Source: Pseudomonas sp. FEN
Lineage (GTDB): Bacteria; Pseudomonadota; Gammaproteobacteria; Pseudomonadales; Pseudomonadaceae
Length of the DNA stretch: 64,000 nt
Assembly: GCF_904067045.1 (NCBI RefSeq)
Contig: NZ_CAJFDC010000036.1
Coordinates: forward strand, 451,001-515,000
Reading direction: 5' to 3'
Shown here: in pieces, positions 60,401 through 64,000 of the stretch
Numbering within the stretch: the stretch's first letter is position 1
Layout: every line of letters starts with the position of its first letter
Notes under the pieces: model-generated
Databases searched by the model: none
What the model saw: the letters and a program-made list of their open reading frames with translations, nothing else
Told to the model about the DNA's origin: nothing
Position numbers and translations under genes: made by a program

Positions 60401-63322
60401 CTGCTCAACATGTTTGACGAACTGGCCGCTGGCCAGGAGATCAAGGCGCAGCCGGCGCGGGTCCGGGCCTTGCGCGAGTTGCTCGACGAGGCCCTCGACC
60501 CGTCCGCCACCGGGCTGATCAAGACCGATGGCAACCGGGCCGCGAGCATCGCCGAACTGGGCGCCGCCACCGCTGAAGCGAGCGAGGCCCTTGAGGCGGT
60601 GGACCTCGACGATGAGATCGTGGTGATCTTCCTCGAAGAAGCCGCGGATATCCTCGACAGCGCCGGGCTGGCCTTGCAGCGTTGGCTCGACGAACCGGAC
60701 AACGCCGCGCCGTTGCTGTCCCTGCAACGGGATCTGCACACCCTCAAGGGCGGGGCGCGCATGGCCGAGATCGGCCCGGTGGGCGATCTGGCCCATGAGC
60801 TGGAAAATCTCTACGAGGGGCTGGTGGACCGGCGCTTCAGCCATTCTCCCGAACTGGCGCTGCTGTTGCAGAAGAGCCATGACCGCTTGGCCGTCCTGCT
60901 GGACCAGCTCCAGGGGCATCAGACCCTGGGCGATCCGAGCGCCCTGATCGAAAGCCTGCGTCTGTTCCGCCAGGCCGGCAGCGCGCCGCTGGAGGTCAGC
61001 GAAGCCATCGAGGCAACGGCCGCCGGTAGCGACCCGGAGCTACTGGAGATCTTTCTCGAGGAAGGTTTCGATATCCTCGAAAGCTCCGCTGCGGCCTTGC
61101 TGCGCTGGCAGGCCGAGCCGGCGAATCGCCAGGACGTGGAAACCCTGCTGCGCGACCTGCACACCCTCAAGGGCAGCGCGCGGATGGTGGAAATCGTGCC
61201 GATCGGCGACCTGGCCCATGAACTGGAATTTCTCTACGAAGGGCTCTCGGCGGGCCAGTTGCAAGCGGGGAGCGAGCTGTTCGGCTTGTTGCAGGTTGGC
61301 CATGATCGCCTGGCGCAGATGCTCGATGCGGTTCGCGCGCAAAAGCCGGTAGTGCCCGCCGATGCCCTGATCCAGGATATCCAGGCGTTTGGTCGGCAGT
61401 CGCCGATCAATCTGCCGGCAGCCGTCTCGACTGTCCCCCCGGCGTCGCCCAAAGTCGAGGTAGCGATGGTCGCCGAGGCCGAGCGGGCGGCCCAGGATAT
61501 GGTCAAGGTTTCCGCTGACGTGCTCGAAGACCTGGTCAACCTGGCGGGTGAAACCTCGATCTTCCGTGGTCGTATCGAGCAGCAGGTCAATGACGCCAGG
61601 ATCGCGCTCAATGAAATGGAAACCACCATCGAGCGCATGCGCGACCAGTTGCGGCGCCTCGACACCGAGACCCAGGGCCGTATTCTCAGCCGCCAGCAGG
61701 TGGAGGCCGAGCGCCTGGGCTATGAAGAGTTCGATCCGCTGGAAATGGACCGGCATTCCCAGTTGCAGCAATTGTCGCGGGCCTTGTTCGAGTCCGCCTC
61801 CGACCTGCTGGACCTCAAGGAGACCCTGGCCGGGCGTAACCTGGATGCGGAAAACCTGTTGGCGCAACAGGCGCGGGTCAACACCCAGTTGCAGGAGGGC
61901 CTGATGCGCACGCGCATGGTGCCGTTCGAGCGCCTGGTGCCGCGCCTCAAGCGCATCGTCCGGCAGGTGGCGGGGGAGTTGGGCAAGGAGGTCGATTTCG
62001 TGATCGGCAATGCCGAGGGCGAGATGGATCGCAATGTCCTGGAGCGCATGGTCGCGCCCCTGGAGCATATGTTGCGTAACGCTGTCGACCATGGCCTGGA
62101 AAATGCCGAAGGCCGCCGCGCCGCCGGCAAGCCGGAGCAGGGGCTGATCACCCTGGACCTGTCCCACGAAGGCGGCGACATCGTCTTCGACATCCGTGAC
62201 GACGGCGCCGGAATACCGCTCGAAGCGGTGCGGCGCAAGGCGATCAAGCGTGGTCTGCTGGAACCGGACATGCCGATCAGCGATCGCGACGTGTTGCAGT
62301 TCATCCTGCAGCCGGGGTTTTCCACCGCGGAAAAGATCACCCAGATTTCCGGGCGCGGCGTGGGCATGGACGTGGTTCACGAAGAAGTGCGGCAACTGGG
62401 CGGGAGCATGCGTATCGATTCGATCCCGGGGCAGGGCGTGCACTTTCAGATCCGTCTGCCGTTCAGCGTCTCGGTGAACCGGGCGCTGATGGTGCAATGC
62501 GCCGACGAGCAATATGCCGTGCCGCTGAACACCGTCGAGGGACTGGTGCGGGTATTGCCGGGCGAGCTGGAAAGCTATTACCAACTTGATCCACCGCGCT
62601 ACGAGTACGCCGGGCAGACCTACGAACTGCGTTATCTGGGCGAGCTGCTGCAAACCGTGAGCAAGCCGAAGCTACTGGGCCAGAGCCTGCCGCTGCCGGT
62701 ATTGCTGGTGCACTGCAACGATCAGCGGGTGGCGCTGCAGGTGGACTCGCTGGCGGGCTCGCGGGAAATCGTGGTCAAGAGCCTGGGGCCACAGTTCGCC
62801 TCGGTGCCGGGGTTGTCGGGGGCGACCATCCTTGGCGACGGTCGCGTGGTGCTGATTCTCGACTTGCTCGCCCATGTGCGCAGCGCATTGGCGCGGGCTC
62901 CGGAGCAGTCCGTGTCCAGTGGTGCCAGCGTGGATGCCACGCTGGTGCGCCCGACCCTGGTCATGGTGGTGGACGACTCGGTCACCGTGCGCAAGGTCAC
63001 CAGTCGGTTGTTGGAGCGCAACGGGATGAACGTGCTGACGGCCAAGGATGGCGTGGATGCCATGGCATTGCTGGAAGAACACACCCCGGACCTGATGCTG
63101 TTGGATATCGAAATGCCGCGCATGGACGGTTTCGAGGTGGCGACGCGGATCCGCAACGATGAGCGCCTCAAGGACCTGCCGATCATCATGATCACCTCGC
63201 GTACCGGCCAGAAGCACCGCGACCGGGCCATGGCCATTGGCGTCAACGAGTACCTGGGCAAGCCGTACCAGGAGTCGGTGTTGCTGGAAAGCATCGCCTA
63301 TTGGAGTCAGGTCCATGCATGA
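57407..63322 (+). CDS. chpA: Pil-Chp hybrid histidine kinase ChpA
   Basis: A 1971-residue CheA-type kinase controlling twitching. Histidine phosphotransfer modules carry His49 (IHQVHGS), His670 (FHTLKGSGRMV), His810 (LHTLKGSAYVA), His1111 (LHTLKGGARMA) and His1252 (LHTLKGSARMV). Two further modules have Thr in the His position (LTQVRGALAM near 490, LTTLGQGAH near 950). Then come the dimerisation helix, an ATPase domain (MLRNAVDHGLENAEGR near 1555, GRGVGMDVVHEEVRQLGGS near 1650), a CheW domain, and a C-terminal receiver (VMVVDDSVTVRK, acceptor Asp in LLDIEMPRMDG). P. aeruginosa ChpA has a similarly large count of modules. The ATG at 57407 follows GTGGAG. Confidence 0.95.
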   Translation: MSDQHDYVALEWVKGEIADTLKQARQALDAFDEPTHSAQDIAECLECIHQVHGSLQMVEFYGAALLAEETEALALAVQQGRVVDLPEALKLLRQALGQMPLYLDRVHSARRDLPLVVLPLLNDLRSARGESLLSETSLFSPTLPQLPPLDEETLAQLTPAELPALLRKLRQMLQTALVGLLREQDDETNLGYMAKVFARLESLCLEAPLGPLWQVASALVEGMLAGAIANSPALRSLLKDSDKELKRLLEQGIAGINQPAPEELLKSLLFYIAKARQPSARMRILKERYGLDEALPDTAVVDEERARLAGPDRDAMRSVVAALCEELVRVKERLHLFVRGDRQHTDELSSLLAPLRQIADTLAVLGFGQPRKVIIDQTAVVLGLVQGQREPNDAVLMDVAGALLYVEATLAGMIGTVEPESREESRLPTTDLSQIHQLVLKESRICLQQAKDLIIEYIDADWDRERLLPLPELLTQVRGALAMIPLNRAASLLETCNRYIQDHLLQDPQPPSWQQLDRLADALSSIEYYLERLGEDHEAPGERLLDLAEESLDALGYRPAEQDVPVLDEILSPNEALVMQDLQALDSPQVAQSLAEVLASPVSVLNPPARQVPGSLLPPPGDEVPVDDELREVFLEECAEVLDVLREYLPRWVANTESKSALTELRRAFHTLKGSGRMVRALVLGELAWAVENLLNRVLEHSVEADAPVRQLLDDVLRVLPELVGEFAEHAQRQRDDVDRLAARAHELASAGEAVSGEGGETEDESIDRQLLEIFRNEAETHLDSLNHFLEQATEHLPLLASDELQRALHTLKGSAYVAGVRPIAELAAPFYHLVREFKAHLLPLDLDEVELLLEAEVLLHQGLKQLADDPLAAIDGASELIQRAETLLAARLESLLSVSSSTKRDPRLINNFLAQGMDILLDAENLLLRWQQHPGQRQELNDLLDELTTLGQGAHSADLHPLDELCEALLDLYGAVEESSLAVSERFFHEAQSAHEALLNMFDELAAGQEIKAQPARVRALRELLDEALDPSATGLIKTDGNRAASIAELGAATAEASEALEAVDLDDEIVVIFLEEAADILDSAGLALQRWLDEPDNAAPLLSLQRDLHTLKGGARMAEIGPVGDLAHELENLYEGLVDRRFSHSPELALLLQKSHDRLAVLLDQLQGHQTLGDPSALIESLRLFRQAGSAPLEVSEAIEATAAGSDPELLEIFLEEGFDILESSAAALLRWQAEPANRQDVETLLRDLHTLKGSARMVEIVPIGDLAHELEFLYEGLSAGQLQAGSELFGLLQVGHDRLAQMLDAVRAQKPVVPADALIQDIQAFGRQSPINLPAAVSTVPPASPKVEVAMVAEAERAAQDMVKVSADVLEDLVNLAGETSIFRGRIEQQVNDARIALNEMETTIERMRDQLRRLDTETQGRILSRQQVEAERLGYEEFDPLEMDRHSQLQQLSRALFESASDLLDLKETLAGRNLDAENLLAQQARVNTQLQEGLMRTRMVPFERLVPRLKRIVRQVAGELGKEVDFVIGNAEGEMDRNVLERMVAPLEHMLRNAVDHGLENAEGRRAAGKPEQGLITLDLSHEGGDIVFDIRDDGAGIPLEAVRRKAIKRGLLEPDMPISDRDVLQFILQPGFSTAEKITQISGRGVGMDVVHEEVRQLGGSMRIDSIPGQGVHFQIRLPFSVSVNRALMVQCADEQYAVPLNTVEGLVRVLPGELESYYQLDPPRYEYAGQTYELRYLGELLQTVSKPKLLGQSLPLPVLLVHCNDQRVALQVDSLAGSREIVVKSLGPQFASVPGLSGATILGDGRVVLILDLLAHVRSALARAPEQSVSSGASVDATLVRPTLVMVVDDSVTVRKVTSRLLERNGMNVLTAKDGVDAMALLEEHTPDLMLLDIEMPRMDGFEVATRIRNDERLKDLPIIMITSRTGQKHRDRAMAIGVNEYLGKPYQESVLLESIAYWSQVHA

Positions 63323-63770
63323 GCACAGCACCAGCAGCCTGACGGGGCTGATGCTGCCATTGGCGGATCGTTACCTGCTGTTGCCGAATGTCGCGGTGGC
63401 GGAGCTGATTGATTACCAGCGCGGCGAACCGGCGAGCGATGCGCCGCCGTGGTATCTGCGGCAGGTGACCTGGCGCAACCAGCAATTGCCGCTGATCAGC
63501 TTCGAGGCGGCGTGCGGCGGTCCGCTGGCGGTGGGGGATCGGGCGCGGATCGTGGTGCTCAATGCCCTCGGTGGGCGGCCGGAGTTGAAGTTCATCGCGC
63601 TGGTGATCCAGGGTATTCCGCGCTCGTACAAGCTCGACAGCCAGCTGAGTTTTGTCGATGTGCCGCTGTGCCGGTTCGAGAAAGCGGCGGTGCAGGTTGG
63701 CGAATGGGTGGCGAGGGTGCCGGACCTGCTGGGGTTGGAGCAGTTGGTGTTGGAGTCGGGGTTGGCCTGA
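63315..63770 (+). CDS. chpC: CheW-like coupling protein ChpC
   Basis: A 151-residue CheW-domain protein (LMLPLADRYLLLPNVAVAELI near residue 12, VTWRNQQLPLISFEA near 51, IPRSYKLDS near 107). It overlaps the chpA end by 8 bp, so it is the last gene of the operon. In P. aeruginosa a methylesterase gene (chpB) sits between chpA and chpC; here it is absent. Probably a second adaptor linking other receptors to ChpA. Confidence 0.9.
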   Translation: MHEHSTSSLTGLMLPLADRYLLLPNVAVAELIDYQRGEPASDAPPWYLRQVTWRNQQLPLISFEAACGGPLAVGDRARIVVLNALGGRPELKFIALVIQGIPRSYKLDSQLSFVDVPLCRFEKAAVQVGEWVARVPDLLGLEQLVLESGLA

Positions 63771-63776
63771 CGGGTA

Positions 63777-63803
63777 CTGTGCGGGAGCGCGCTTGCTCGC
63801 GAT
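63777..63803. repeat. Single REP-like unit
   Basis: TGTGCGGGAGCGCGCTTGCT, followed by CGCGATGG, resembles one half of the GTGGGAGCGGAGCTTGC REP family but has no inverted partner in view. It lies just behind the chpC stop and may be a decayed doublet. Confidence 0.55.
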
Positions 63804-63939
63804 GGTGCCCCAGGCACCGCTGAACCTGACAAGTACAGAACCATTACCCTGAGCGTAATGATCCTCCGGCGGGCTTGATTGATGCCTTGCCAATACACTC
63901 CTACTGTCTACTCCACAAAAGCGAACCCGTGGAGTGAGC

Positions 63940-64000
63940 ATGACAACCCCCAATTCCCCCGACTCGCGCTGGACCCGGCGGCGCGCCGAGAAGCAGCGGC
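63940..64000 (+). CDS. Start of an unidentified gene (partial, runs off the window)
   Basis: GGAG lies 5 nt before an ATG that opens MTTPNSPDSRWTRRRAEKQR; only 20 codons are in the window. The start is basic and probably disordered. The 170 bp before it hold a REP unit and presumably the promoter. No function can be assigned. Confidence 0.55.
   Translation, partial: MTTPNSPDSRWTRRRAEKQR

Noticed and set aside
57680..60919. A 1079-codon open frame on the minus strand inside chpA
   Set aside because: It is a GC-driven shadow of chpA. It lacks a ribosome binding site and recognisable domains, is Gln/Arg/Val rich as antisense frames are, and chpA itself has clear motifs throughout.

Overview
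The window is a chromosomal segment of a Pseudomonas, most likely from the P. fluorescens group. The order folA, ilvD, mutM, fdx/coaD, GMC oxidoreductase/aldehyde dehydrogenase/TetR, rsmD, M16 peptidases, ftsYEX, rpoH, mtgA, thiSG, trmB, hemW, rdgB, metWX, yggT-proC-yggS, pilTU, pyrCBR, ruvX-yqgE, tonB-like gene, gshB, pilGHIJ-chpA-chpC follows the early part of the P. aeruginosa chromosome (about PA0350 to PA0415) almost gene for gene. Most DNA is GC rich, and short palindromic REP elements of the fluorescens-group kind lie between many operons. I saw no rRNA or tRNA gene, CRISPR array or complete insertion sequence.

Layout. 1-5.2 kb: a GTPase/membrane-protein pair (the GTPase runs off the left edge), dihydrofolate reductase, a cystine-type symporter and phosphorylcholine phosphatase. 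5.2-6.3 kb: an AT-richer patch with one gene that resembles the catalytic subunit of pertussis-type ADP-ribosyltransferase toxins. 6.3-8.2 kb: ilvD. 8.5-11.4 kb: a second AT-rich patch holding the remains of a small operon (C-terminal fragment of a SagB-type nitroreductase, an intact AurF-type diiron N-oxygenase, a Bcr/CflA-type exporter). It is bounded on one side by rlmI and on the other by a decayed duplicate of the last ~105 bp of rlmI, so it looks like an insertion that duplicated the rlmI 3' end and was later eroded. 11.4-29.3 kb: rlmI, an HDOD protein, mutM, ferredoxin, coaD, an alcohol/aldehyde oxidation cluster with its TetR regulator, a sulfurtransferase, a YheT-like hydrolase, and two paralogous pairs of M16 peptidases either side of rsmD. 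29.5-33.6 kb: ftsYEX and rpoH. 33.8-43.8 kb: peptidoglycan, thiamin, tRNA modification, heme, purine sanitation, methionine and proline genes. 43.8-46 kb: the twitching motors pilT and pilU. 47.8-53.7 kb: a leftward series gshB, tonB-like, yqgE, ruvX, pyrR, pyrB, pyrC'. 54-63.8 kb: the Pil-Chp chemosensory operon pilG-H-I-J-chpA-chpC, lacking the methyltransferase (pilK) and methylesterase (chpB) genes of P. aeruginosa.

How the genes work together: pilT/pilU, the TonB-like protein and the Pil-Chp array form a surface-motility unit. pyrR/pyrB/pyrC' make and control aspartate transcarbamoylase. ftsY/ftsE/ftsX/rpoH combine membrane targeting, division and heat-shock control. metW/metX start methionine synthesis. 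The least explained parts are the two AT-rich patches that flank ilvD; they are the best candidates for unusual biology here.
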